DNA of 64,000 nt from CAZGOM01 sp964527265. GTDB lineage: Bacteria; Planctomycetota; Phycisphaerae; Phycisphaerales; Phycisphaeraceae. Made by a program: the position numbers and the translations under genes. The notes beneath the pieces were generated by a model. It worked only from the letters and a program-made list of their open reading frames with translations. It had not been told where the DNA came from and did no database searches. Location of the stretch: NCBI GenBank assembly GCA_964527265.1, contig CAZGOM010000007.1, positions 1 through 64,000 on the forward strand, read 5' to 3'. This document shows positions 45,786 through 53,227 of this stretch, piece after piece; position 1 is the first letter of the stretch; every line of letters begins with the position of its first letter.

Positions 45786-45815
45786 GGGTTCTGGGTCTTG
45801 GGTTCTGGGTTCTGG
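45786..45815 (+). repeat. Tandem heptad array C
   Basis: Four heptads (GGGTTCT, GGGTCTT, GGGTTCT, GGGTTCT) plus GG, about 30 bp upstream of the aldolase start codon. Preceded by AAGAAGAT and followed by CCAGAGAAG, close to arrays A and B. Its position could overlap the aldolase promoter on the minus strand. Confidence 0.85.
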
Positions 45816-46232
45816 CCAGAGAAGCGCGCACACGGCCGGCACATGCGCCAGCGCGTAGGGGTTAGTTTAATACGGAGGAGGGAGGGGAATTTCAGGGTTT
45901 ATTCAGGGGGAAGGGGAGGTATGAAAGACACAGGTGTGAGCAGAATCAGACCTACGGCACCTGCGCTTTGGCATACGGCGAGAGGGCTTATTTGATTTGG
46001 TTGAAGTTCGCATTTTCGGGAGGGATCGGGAAAAACCTTCTATTCTGGGAACATGGCGGTGTGTAGAGTGGTCTATTGTCTTGTTTAGATAATCTTTCTT
46101 TGAAGCGATTATTTGTATTAAATCGTATTTGAGGAAGCGGAAGACAAGATCGCACCCTGTCCGTGCGTTGGTTGACAGACGTACAAGTCGGGCAGATTCA
46201 TCTGGAAGCCCGGCCGGACAAGGAGTGTCGAT
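45816..46232. other. Long intergenic region ahead of the NHLP-STAS genes
   Basis: 417 bp with no convincing ORF. It must contain the promoter of the downstream three-gene set; the AT-rich stretch around 46075-46130 is the best candidate but has no clear -35/-10 pair. AAGGAG lies 8 bp before the ATG at 46233. No riboswitch or small RNA could be recognised by eye. Confidence 0.5.
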
Positions 46233-46868
46233 ATGAGACGAGATATTATCCATCGTGTGATTGCGCGGGCGAGCAGCGACAAGGCTTTTCGTGCGATGCT
46301 GCTGGAGAATCCGGCGAAGGCGCTTCTGGCTGAGGGGATCGAACTGCCTGAAGGGGTGAGCATTCTGGTGCATGAGTCGCCGGATGACACGTTGATGCTG
46401 GTATTGCCGGGGGAATCGACGACGGCCTATCTGGACCGTGTGGCGCAACTGCCCAGCGGACGGGTGGAGGGATTGCCGCGCAACCTGAACATGATCTGGA
46501 AGGGGAGCATGCTTCTGGTGCAGGGGGAATTGACGACAGAGACCGGCGGTTTTTTCAAACGTGAACTGCTGAAGGCGTTTTCCGACATTGATGTGTATAT
46601 GTCGGAGGTGAGGTTCATGGGTTCGGGCGGGCTATCGGCGCTTTTGGCGGGTCAAAAACACCTGGCGGACCATCATGCGACGATCCGGCTTGTGAATGTT
46701 TCGCCGGAGGTGCAGTCGGTGATGGATATCGCGGGATTTTCAGATTTGTTTGAAATGCTTAGAATTGAGGGAGACGGGGTGATCAACCCGTCGGAGATGT
46801 TTGGGGAGAAAGTTTTTCCCCAGACAGAGTTCAAGCCATCGGCTAATATCGACATTCCGATTGTCTAG
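46233..46868 (+). CDS. NHLP leader-like domain fused to a STAS domain, copy 1
   Basis: 211 residues. Residues 1-57 (IIHRVIARASSDKAFRAML, ENPAKALLAEGIELPEGV, HESPDDTLMLVLP) match the nitrile-hydratase-like leader (NHLP) fold, otherwise known as the removable leader of certain RiPP precursors. Residues about 85-190 form a STAS domain: the ELLKAFSDIDVYMSEVRFMGSGGLSALL segment is where anti-sigma antagonists carry DSxGL, here GSGGL with the Asp replaced. The C-terminal 25 residues are unique. No biosynthetic genes are near. I infer an intracellular regulatory or scaffolding protein. It is paralogous to the gene at 47176, with a leader-only gene between. AAGGAG precedes the start. Confidence 0.8.
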   Translation: MRRDIIHRVIARASSDKAFRAMLLENPAKALLAEGIELPEGVSILVHESPDDTLMLVLPGESTTAYLDRVAQLPSGRVEGLPRNLNMIWKGSMLLVQGELTTETGGFFKRELLKAFSDIDVYMSEVRFMGSGGLSALLAGQKHLADHHATIRLVNVSPEVQSVMDIAGFSDLFEMLRIEGDGVINPSEMFGEKVFPQTEFKPSANIDIPIV

Positions 46869-46893
46869 CAACAAACCTTTTATTGGGTGATCC

Positions 46894-47172
46894 ATGAGTA
46901 AAAAGCCTTCGTTCTTCAACTCGATTTCAAAATATTTCGGTGATTATCTCACCTCGATGGGGGCGCGTGGCCCATTTGGCCAGCTCCTGCTGAAGGCAAC
47001 GCGGGATGCCGCGCTGAAAAAGAAACTGATTGAGAGCCCGGAAACGACGCTGGCCGAGGCCGGCGTGAAGCTTCCCAAGGGAACGAAAGTCACGATTCTT
47101 GAGAATTCCGACAAGGTCATCCACATCGTCCTGCCGCCGCTGGTGGACGCTGACGAAAAGAAAGGCGCCTAA
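46894..47172 (+). CDS. Stand-alone NHLP-type small protein
   Basis: 92 residues. An N-terminal extension (MSKKPSFFNSISKYFGDYLTSMGARGPFG, about 29 residues, amphipathic) precedes an NHLP domain (ATRDAALKKKLIESPET, LAEAGVKLPKGTKVTI, HIVLPPLVDA). The tail after the domain is only about 11 charged residues (ending DADEKKGA) with no Cys, Ser or Thr, so it does not look like a RiPP core peptide. It lies 25 bp after one NHLP-STAS gene and 3 bp before the next, so the three are one operon. It may bind the leader domains of its neighbours or share their partner. Confidence 0.75.
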   Translation: MSKKPSFFNSISKYFGDYLTSMGARGPFGQLLLKATRDAALKKKLIESPETTLAEAGVKLPKGTKVTILENSDKVIHIVLPPLVDADEKKGA

Positions 47173-47175
47173 TTC

Positions 47176-47757
47176 ATGAAGACAGACCCTATTAAACAAG
47201 TGATCATCCGCGCCTGCACCGATGCGGAATTCCGCGCACGGCTCATCAAAGACCCGGTTGCCGCGGTGAAGGAAGAAGGCGTCGAAGTGCCTCCCGGCGT
47301 GAAACTGGTGATCCACGAGAGCGTGGACGACCAGATGCTGGTGGTGCTGCCTGGGCAGGAAGCCGTGGAATGGGTGGACAAGCGCAACAAGCTGCCCTCC
47401 GGCATTGTGAAGGATGTGCCTGAAGGCCTGACGCTGGTGTGGCAGGGGCATACGCTGACGGCGGTGGGCCGTATCGATGGGAAGACGGCGCAGGCGCTGA
47501 AGCGCGAACTGCAAAAGGCTTTCAGCGATATCGACCTTGAGATGAACCATGTGGAGTTTTTGAGCTCCGCGGGTTTGTCGTCGCTGCTGGCCGGGCAGAA
47601 GCATCTGGCGGAGCATGGCGCGGCCATCCGTCTGGTGAATGTGCCGGAAGAAGTGCGGAACGTGCTGGACCTGGCTGGGTTCAGCGATATGTTTGAGATC
47701 ACGGACATGTCAGAATTGGAATTGCCGCCCTCGGCGTTCTATGGGCCGACGTTCTGA
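47176..47757 (+). CDS. NHLP leader-like domain fused to a STAS domain, copy 2
   Basis: 193 residues. Residues 1-57 are NHLP-like (IKQVIIRACTDAEFRARLI, DPVAAVKEEGVEVPPGVKL, HESVDDQMLVVLPG). The STAS domain covers about 85-180; the segment AFSDIDLEMNHVEFLSSAGLSSLLAGQKHL is nearly the same as in copy 1, including RLVNV and AGFSDMFEI, so the two arose by duplication. The DSxGL site reads SSAGL, so the Asp is lost but a Ser remains. The gene starts 3 bp after the leader-only gene and is followed by a strong terminator. Binding to an anti-sigma-type kinase is possible; none is encoded in the window. Confidence 0.8.
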   Translation: MKTDPIKQVIIRACTDAEFRARLIKDPVAAVKEEGVEVPPGVKLVIHESVDDQMLVVLPGQEAVEWVDKRNKLPSGIVKDVPEGLTLVWQGHTLTAVGRIDGKTAQALKRELQKAFSDIDLEMNHVEFLSSAGLSSLLAGQKHLAEHGAAIRLVNVPEEVRNVLDLAGFSDMFEITDMSELELPPSAFYGPTF

Positions 47758-47779
47758 TTTGTTGAATGAGATTGATGCA

Positions 47780-47812
47780 GGGGCCAGGCTCGATGAGTCT
47801 GGCCCCTGTTGT
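47780..47812 (+). terminator. Intrinsic terminator of the NHLP-STAS operon
   Basis: GGGGCCAG (47780-47787) pairs with CTGGCCCC (47799-47806), continued inside by a G-T wobble and CTC/GAG around a GAT loop, giving a 12-step stem. The tail TGTTGTTT is T-rich. It lies 22 bp after the copy 2 stop and closes the three-gene operon. Confidence 0.8.
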
Positions 47813-47834
47813 TTGGTGGGGAGTGGGGGAAAAA

Positions 47835-47881
47835 GCGGATTTTTGACTGGGATTAAGAGGATTGGGGATGATTAAGAGGAT
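47835..47881 (+). repeat. 47-bp intergenic repeat, copy 2
   Basis: 45 of 47 positions match the copy at 22160-22206, in the same orientation, including the two GATTAAGAGGAT half-units. It lies just after the terminator and before the promoter of the tandem membrane genes. Non-coding. Confidence 0.8.
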
Positions 47882-47977
47882 GGGACGGGGGGAGTTTTGT
47901 TGGCGAAAAAGTTTATCTGGTATCTGGCGGGGTGGTGATTTTATGAAAAGGGGTCGAAAATGACGTGTTAAACCCTC

Positions 47978-48006
47978 TTGACGCGATAGGTTGTTGTTTG
48001 TATAAT
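47978..48006 (+). promoter_or_regulatory. Near-consensus sigma-70 type promoter
   Basis: TTGACG (47978-47983), a 17-bp spacer and TATAAT (48001-48006), one base from the E. coli consensus. Predicted start is near 48013, giving a leader of about 120 nt to the membrane gene at 48132. The rest of the 374-bp gap between 47758 and 48131 holds only the terminator and the 47-bp repeat. Confidence 0.7.
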
Positions 48007-48131
48007 ATATGGACAAATTTAACATTGAGATTTACGTTGACATTTTGAGTGGGTTTGGGGGCATGTCGCAGGCGCATGGCTTTGCAGATTACACTGTTTA
48101 AACGGGTCACCATTAACGGGGTCGAACGACG

Positions 48132-48536
48132 ATGAACGAAGACATTCAGCATCTGAAGATTTTGTCGATTTTCCATTATGTTCTGGCGGGGATCCTGGTT
48201 TTGGGAGGGTGTTGCCCGTCGATGTATGTGTTCTTGGGCGTGGGGATGCTGACAGGGGGCATGAATCAGCCCGGGCATTCGAATCCGCCGCCGATGATGG
48301 GTGTATTCATGATTGTGATGGGCTTGGTTTTTATGCTGATTCCTTGGGGGATGGCAGTGGCTATCGGGATCGCGGGACGGAGGCTGAGCGAGCAGCGGAG
48401 TTACATTTACTGCATGGTATGCGCGGGCATTTCGTGCCTTTTTATGCCGATCGGTACGGCGCTGGGGGTGTTTTCAATTGTGGTGTTGATGCGGCCGTCG
48501 GTGAAGGCATTGTTTGAAGGAGAGGGGCGGGGGTGA
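48132..48536 (+). CDS. Small four-span membrane protein, tandem copy 1
   Basis: 134 residues. MNEDIQHLKILSIFHYVLAG starts an amphipathic segment leading to four hydrophobic spans (about 13-35, 57-75, 80-100, 105-125). The N-terminal motif and the arrangement GRRLSEQRSYIYCMVCAGISC are shared with the next gene, so they are tandem duplicates. The fold resembles DUF4064/DUF4190-like small membrane proteins but I cannot assign it. It stands behind a near-consensus promoter. Function unknown. Confidence 0.7.
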   Translation: MNEDIQHLKILSIFHYVLAGILVLGGCCPSMYVFLGVGMLTGGMNQPGHSNPPPMMGVFMIVMGLVFMLIPWGMAVAIGIAGRRLSEQRSYIYCMVCAGISCLFMPIGTALGVFSIVVLMRPSVKALFEGEGRG

Positions 48537-48539
48537 CTC

Positions 48540-48941
48540 ATGAAGGAAGATATTGAACAGTTGAAGGTACTGGCGATTTTCTATTATTTATTCGCATTGC
48601 TGATGGCACTTATGGGAATGGGGCCGTTTTTTTATGCGATGGCAGGGGCGGTGATGATGACGGGAATAATGGCTGCCAATGAAAGCGGTCCGTCTTCATT
48701 GAGTGGGTTTTTCCCTGTGATTTGGCTGCTGATTCTGGCAGGGCCGTGGCTGATGGCGTTCCTGATGCTGATTGCGGGGATGAAATTGAGCAGGCAGCGG
48801 AGCCATGCGTTTTGCATGGCGTGCGCGGTGATTTCGTGCATTGTGGTGCCGCTGGGGACGGTGCTGGGGCTGTGTGCGATTAATGTGCTGAGGCGGCATT
48901 CGGTGAGGATGCTGTTTGAGGCGAATGCGTACGGCAGGTGA
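48540..48941 (+). CDS. Small four-span membrane protein, tandem copy 2
   Basis: 133 residues, paralogous to the protein 3 bp upstream: EDIEQLKVLAIFYYLFALLMAL, GMKLSRQRSHAFCMACAVISC and PLGTVLGLCAINVLRRHSV align with it throughout. The Cys-containing segment (CMACAVISC) and the Arg-rich loop are the conserved points. Four spans. Co-translated with copy 1. The 291-bp gap downstream ends at a histidine kinase gene. Confidence 0.7.
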   Translation: MKEDIEQLKVLAIFYYLFALLMALMGMGPFFYAMAGAVMMTGIMAANESGPSSLSGFFPVIWLLILAGPWLMAFLMLIAGMKLSRQRSHAFCMACAVISCIVVPLGTVLGLCAINVLRRHSVRMLFEANAYGR

Positions 48942-49062
48942 AGTGCGAACGGAAGGGGCAGCCGGGCGGGTGCATGTCATTTCCGCGGGATGAAAAGACC
49001 GGAACGCAAGCGGGGCAGAACCTGCAGAAGAACACCCTTACCAGGCCTCACCCTGATGGGGA

Positions 49063-49106
49063 GGGGAGTGGAAATGCAGCCCGCCAAATTGTCACTCCCC
49101 TTGTTC
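49063..49106 (+). terminator. Possible terminator after the tandem membrane genes
   Basis: GGGGAGTG (49063-49070) and CACTCCCC (49093-49100) form an 8-bp stem with a 22-nt loop, followed by TTGTTC. The long loop and short T-run make it only a fair candidate. It is about 120 bp after the last stop. Confidence 0.35.
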
Positions 49107-49232
49107 AAAATGAATTGAGATTTGTCTATTCAATGGATGGTTAAGAGAGTATAAAGGTGCTGGCTGGATGTATTGAAGTTTGAAGGCATTTCTGATTTTG
49201 GGTTCCATGCTTAGGCAATTCAGGAGACGGGG

Positions 49233-51650
49233 ATGGTCAAACTGCGCGCAGAGGCGTTTGCCAGGAGTTGCGGTGGGATTGCGTGTCTTGGCGCGACCGG
49301 GGTTTTGCTGGGGTGGATTTTTCGGATTGAGATTCTGAAATCCGTGATTCCGGGTTTGTCGGTGATGAAAGTGAATACGGCGATCGGCATGATGATGAGC
49401 GGCATCATGCTGCTGATCCTGGCAAGGGATGGGGCAGGCAGTGTGCGGCGGGCGATTGCGGGGGGATTGTCAATGGCGGTGTTTGTTTTGGGGGCGGTGA
49501 CGTTGAGCGAGTATTTCTGGGGTTGGGATGCGGGGATCGACCAGGCACTGTTTGTGGACACGATGGCATCGGATGGGCCGACTTCGGCGGGGCGAATGTC
49601 GGCTTCAACGGCTTTTTGTTTTCTCCTGGCGGGAGCGGCGTTCTGGACAGCTTCGCGCGCCAACGTGAAGGGGACGGGTTATTCGCTGGTTTCGGGGCTT
49701 GGGGTGAACCTCATTGCAATCGGCGGCATGGCGAGCCTGGGGCATATCGTCAATGTGCTGTTTGATCTGCACTTGTGGAATTACTTCGGGATGGCAGTGC
49801 CGACGGCCCTGGGATTTGTGGTGGTGGGGTGCGGGGTGCTGGCGATGGCGAGGAGCCGGGAGGGGGTGGCCGGATGGGCATTGGGGATGAAAACCTCAAT
49901 GGGATTCGCAGTGTCGATTGCGGCGATGCTGACGGTGGCGGGAGTGTCGTGGAATCAAACGACGCTGCTGAAAGAGGCGGCCGCATGGGTGAGCCACACG
50001 CGGCTGGTATTGAAGGAGATTGAAGACCTCCGGGCGGATGTTGCAGAACTGGAGAGCAGCCAGAGAGGGTATGTGCTGCTGGGGAAAGAAGAATTGCTGG
50101 TTGACCGAAAGGCAACGCGGGAAAGGGTGAAGGAGCATGTCGGCTATCTGGGGAAATTGATGGCTGATAATGCCTATCAAAAGCCGCGCGTGGATCAACT
50201 TGGAGAACTTGTGGGATGGAGGACGGCGTTTGGGGAACGGACGATCGAGATGCGGCGGGAGAAGGGTTTTACGGCGGCGCAGGAACTGATCGCGACGGGA
50301 GAGGGGATCGCGCTGTCGAAGCAGATCGAGCGGGTGCTGGGGGTGATGCGCAATGAGGAATATGAGCTGTTAGGCGTGCGGGAGAGCGAGGCGGAGGCGA
50401 TTTCCAAAACGACGTTTCTGATTTTACCGCTGGGTGTGTTTGTCAGCCTTACGGTGCTCATGCTGGCAGTGTTTTCGTTGAACAGAGGAATCGGGGAGCG
50501 GGAGATCGCAGAGTTGAAGCTGCAAGCATCGCTTAAGGACGTGAAGGACCTGACGACAGCGCTGGATGAGCATGCGATTGTGGCGGTGACGGACCATAAG
50601 GGAAAGATCACGTATGTGAACGACAAGTTTTGCGCGATATCGAAATATTCGCGGGAAGAACTGATCGGGAAAGACCATCGGATCATTAATTCGGGGCATC
50701 ATCCCAAGGAGTTCATCCGGGATTTATGGAAGACGATCACGCGCGGGGATGTGTGGCATGGGCAACTGAAAAACAGGGCGAAGGATGGGGGGGTGTATTG
50801 GGTGGATACGACGATTGTGCCGTTCCTGGATGAGGCGGGGAAGCCGCGGCAGTTTGTGGCGATTCGTGCGGACATCACGGAGAGCAAGCGGGCGCAGGAG
50901 GAGATAGAACGGCTGAATGCGAGCCTGGAGCAGAGGGTGAAGGAGCGGACGGCGGAGCTTGAGGCGGCGAACAAGGAGCTGGGGGCGTTTTCGTATTCGG
51001 TGTCGCATGACCTGCGTGCGCCACTGCGCGCGGTGGATGGGTTTTCGCAGGCGGTGATGGAGGATTACGGGGATCTATTGCCGGAGGATGGGAAGAAGTA
51101 TCTGCAGACGATCCGTGATGGGGCGCAGCGGATGGGAATGTTGATTGACGACCTGCTGGCGTTTTCGCGGCTTAGCCGAAGCCCGCTGAGCAAGCAGGAG
51201 GTCAACACCAGGGAACACGTGTTGACGGTGCTGGAGTCGCTGAGCCATCTGCGGGAGGGGCGAGAGGTGGAGATCAAGTTGGGCGATCTGCCGATGTGCG
51301 AGGCATCGCCGTCGATGATCGACCAGGTGTGGGTGAACCTGATTTCAAATGCGCTGAAGTACACACGGCAGCGGGAGAAGGCCGTGGTGGAGATCGGATG
51401 CGAGACGCAAAACGGGGAGCGGGTGTACTTTGTGAAGGATAACGGCGCGGGGTTTGACATGCGGTATGCGAACAAGCTGTTTGGGGTGTTCCAGCGGCTG
51501 CATCGGGCGGAGGAGTTTGAAGGGACGGGTGTTGGGCTGGCGATTGTGCAGCGGATCGTGCATCGGCACGGAGGGCGAATCTGGGCGGATGCAGAAATTG
51601 GACGTGGAGCGACGTTTTATTTCACACTGAAGGAAAAGGTGGATGTATGA
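49233..51650 (+). CDS. Membrane sensor histidine kinase with CHASE3 and PAS domains
   Basis: 805 residues. About seven to eight N-terminal membrane spans (12-240) suggest an integral sensory module; a CHASE3-like helical region (about 245-385, with SQRGYVLLG) is followed by another span. PAS lies at about 430-545 (AIVAVTDHKGKITYVNDKF), then a coiled coil, and HisKA with phospho-acceptor His592 (SHDLRAPLR). HATPase motifs NLISNALKYT, DNGAGFD and GTGVGLAIV end the protein. The bacteriophytochrome-like HisKA type pairs with the Rcp-like regulator whose ATG overlaps this stop. Stimulus unknown. Confidence 0.88.
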   Translation: MVKLRAEAFARSCGGIACLGATGVLLGWIFRIEILKSVIPGLSVMKVNTAIGMMMSGIMLLILARDGAGSVRRAIAGGLSMAVFVLGAVTLSEYFWGWDAGIDQALFVDTMASDGPTSAGRMSASTAFCFLLAGAAFWTASRANVKGTGYSLVSGLGVNLIAIGGMASLGHIVNVLFDLHLWNYFGMAVPTALGFVVVGCGVLAMARSREGVAGWALGMKTSMGFAVSIAAMLTVAGVSWNQTTLLKEAAAWVSHTRLVLKEIEDLRADVAELESSQRGYVLLGKEELLVDRKATRERVKEHVGYLGKLMADNAYQKPRVDQLGELVGWRTAFGERTIEMRREKGFTAAQELIATGEGIALSKQIERVLGVMRNEEYELLGVRESEAEAISKTTFLILPLGVFVSLTVLMLAVFSLNRGIGEREIAELKLQASLKDVKDLTTALDEHAIVAVTDHKGKITYVNDKFCAISKYSREELIGKDHRIINSGHHPKEFIRDLWKTITRGDVWHGQLKNRAKDGGVYWVDTTIVPFLDEAGKPRQFVAIRADITESKRAQEEIERLNASLEQRVKERTAELEAANKELGAFSYSVSHDLRAPLRAVDGFSQAVMEDYGDLLPEDGKKYLQTIRDGAQRMGMLIDDLLAFSRLSRSPLSKQEVNTREHVLTVLESLSHLREGREVEIKLGDLPMCEASPSMIDQVWVNLISNALKYTRQREKAVVEIGCETQNGERVYFVKDNGAGFDMRYANKLFGVFQRLHRAEEFEGTGVGLAIVQRIVHRHGGRIWADAEIGRGATFYFTLKEKVDV

Positions 51651-52111
51651 GCGATGCGGTGAACCCTGCGGGGGTGGTTGAAATTTTAATGGTGGAGGAT
51701 TCGCCTCAAGACCTGGAGCTGGCGCTGCGTGCGCTGCGCAAAGCGAAGCTGGGGGCAAGGATTCAGGTAGCGCGGGACGGAGCGGAAGCGCTGCAGTTTA
51801 TTTTTTGCGAGGGGCCGCATGCGGGGCGGAGTTTCGAAAACCCCCCGAAACTGATCCTGCTGGACCTGAAGCTGCCCAAGGTGGATGGGTTGGAGGTTTT
51901 GCAGCGAATCAAAGGGGATGAGCGGACGAAATCGATCCCCGTGGTGATGCTTACGTCATCTAAGGAGCAAAACGATGTTGTGGAAAGCTATCACCTGGGA
52001 GTGAACAGCTACATCGTGAAGCCGGTGAATTTCGAAGCATTTTCGGAGACGGTGCAGAAACTGGGGATGTACTGGATGTTGTTTAATCATCCGCCACAGG
52101 TGAAAGGTTGA
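51647..52111 (+). CDS. Single-domain response regulator, Rcp1-like
   Basis: 154 residues. Glu17-Asp18 (MVEDSP), phospho-acceptor Asp73 (LLDLKLPKVDG), Thr/Ser at 103-105 and Lys125 (VKP) are all present. The loop between beta2 and alpha2 (FCEGPHAGRSFENPPK) is the extended type of Rcp1-like regulators that pair with phytochrome-like kinases. There is no output domain, so it signals by protein contact. ATG overlaps the kinase stop by 4 bp. Ends 16 bp before the convergent aquaporin gene. Confidence 0.9.
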   Translation: MSDAVNPAGVVEILMVEDSPQDLELALRALRKAKLGARIQVARDGAEALQFIFCEGPHAGRSFENPPKLILLDLKLPKVDGLEVLQRIKGDERTKSIPVVMLTSSKEQNDVVESYHLGVNSYIVKPVNFEAFSETVQKLGMYWMLFNHPPQVKG

Positions 52112-52127
52112 TAGGCAGGAGGGGGAG

Positions 52128-52874
52128 TTATTGGGGAATGATGGGTTCTTTTTCACAGAAGAGGCGGTAGCAGAGGCCGGCGGCGACTGCGCCGAGGATG
52201 GGGGCAAGCCAGAAGAGCCAGAGCTGGAGGAGGGCGGGAGCGCCGACATAGAGCGCGGGGCCGGTGCTGCGTGCGGGATTGACGCTGAGGTTGGTGACGG
52301 GGATGCCGATAAGGTGGATGAGGGTGAGGCCAAAGCCGATGGCCAGAGGCGCAAAGCCGGCGGGTGCGCGTTTATCTGTGGCGCCGAGGATGATGAAGAG
52401 GAAGAAGAAGGTGAGGACGGCTTCGGCGGTGAAGCAGGCGAGGGCAGAGTAACCGGCGGGAGAGCGGGTGGCATAGCCGTTGGTGGCGAAGGCGCCGGGC
52501 GCATCGGTGGAGATGACAAAGTCCGCCTGGCCGGAAGCGATGATGTAAAGGATGCCTGCGCCAGCCATGGCGCCGATGAGCTGAGCGAGGATGTAGGGGA
52601 TTGATTCGAGGGCTTTGAAGCGTCCCGCGGTGACGAGGCCGAGGGTGACGGCGGGATTTAAGTGGCAGCCGGAGATATGCCCGATGGCGTAGGCCATGGT
52701 GAGGACGGTGAGGCCAAAGGCGAGAGAGACGCCGACGAGGCCGATGCCGATGTTGATGGGGGTGATGCCCTGGGTGAGAAGGACTTTGGCGGCGAGGACT
52801 GCGCTGCCGCAGCCGCCGAAGACGAGCCAAGCGGTGCCGATGGATTCAGCGAGACAGCGTTTTGCGAGGTTCAT
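52128..52874 (-). CDS. aqpZ: Aquaporin, AqpZ-like
   Basis: 248 residues, six spans and two NPA loops: GCHLNPAVTLGL and SVNPARSTGPALYVG. The aromatic/Arg filter residue Arg follows the second NPA. The order and length match AqpZ-type water channels. The N-terminus MNLAKRCLAESIGTAWLVFGGCGSA is the classic start. Alone on the minus strand. A glycerol facilitator is unlikely, as the second loop lacks the Asp of GlpF. Confidence 0.92.
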   Translation of the reverse strand: MNLAKRCLAESIGTAWLVFGGCGSAVLAAKVLLTQGITPINIGIGLVGVSLAFGLTVLTMAYAIGHISGCHLNPAVTLGLVTAGRFKALESIPYILAQLIGAMAGAGILYIIASGQADFVISTDAPGAFATNGYATRSPAGYSALACFTAEAVLTFFFLFIILGATDKRAPAGFAPLAIGFGLTLIHLIGIPVTNLSVNPARSTGPALYVGAPALLQLWLFWLAPILGAVAAGLCYRLFCEKEPIIPQ

Positions 52875-53132
52875 GGGGTTTCCTGGGTTAGATCAATTTG
52901 GAGGAGGGGGGAGGAATGTCAATAGAGGGATGATACGGCGGGGAGGAGGAGAACGCGATCAAATTCAAATGGAAAGGGAGCGAGGGGACAATCCAAATTG
53001 TAAAGAGGACGTGGAACTGCAACGCCTGTGCGCATGCAAGACACGGGTGTGATCAGTGGCGGGCTCGTGACGGTTAATGGAAACAGCCGGGGTGAGCTTT
53101 TTAGTAAAGCTACATTGATTGGAATGAATAGT

Positions 53133-53160
53133 TTGACGGATAAAGAGACCAAATTACAAT
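53133..53160 (+). promoter_or_regulatory. Sigma-70 type promoter for the 1069-residue protein
   Basis: TTGACG (53133-53138), 16-bp spacer, TACAAT (53155-53160). The predicted start is near 53167, 60 nt before the ATG at 53228, which has GAGGGA just upstream. The remainder of the 353-bp gap (52875-53227) shows no other feature. Confidence 0.6.
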
Positions 53161-53227
53161 CCGCTGTCCGTCGATGGGCGGTGATTTTGAGTCGGGTTTA
53201 ATCCAACTTTTCACATGAGGGAATGAC

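Noticed and set aside
46233..47757. RiPP biosynthetic cluster
   Set aside because: The leader-like domains suggest it, but no maturase, protease or exporter gene lies within the window and the small protein lacks a core peptide.
22160..47881. Reading the 47-bp repeat pair as CRISPR units
   Set aside because: The copies are 25 kb apart, not regularly spaced, and no cas gene is present.
47780..47881. A small RNA formed by the terminator plus repeat
   Set aside because: No promoter was seen between the copy 2 stop and the terminator, so the hairpin is better read as the operon's end.
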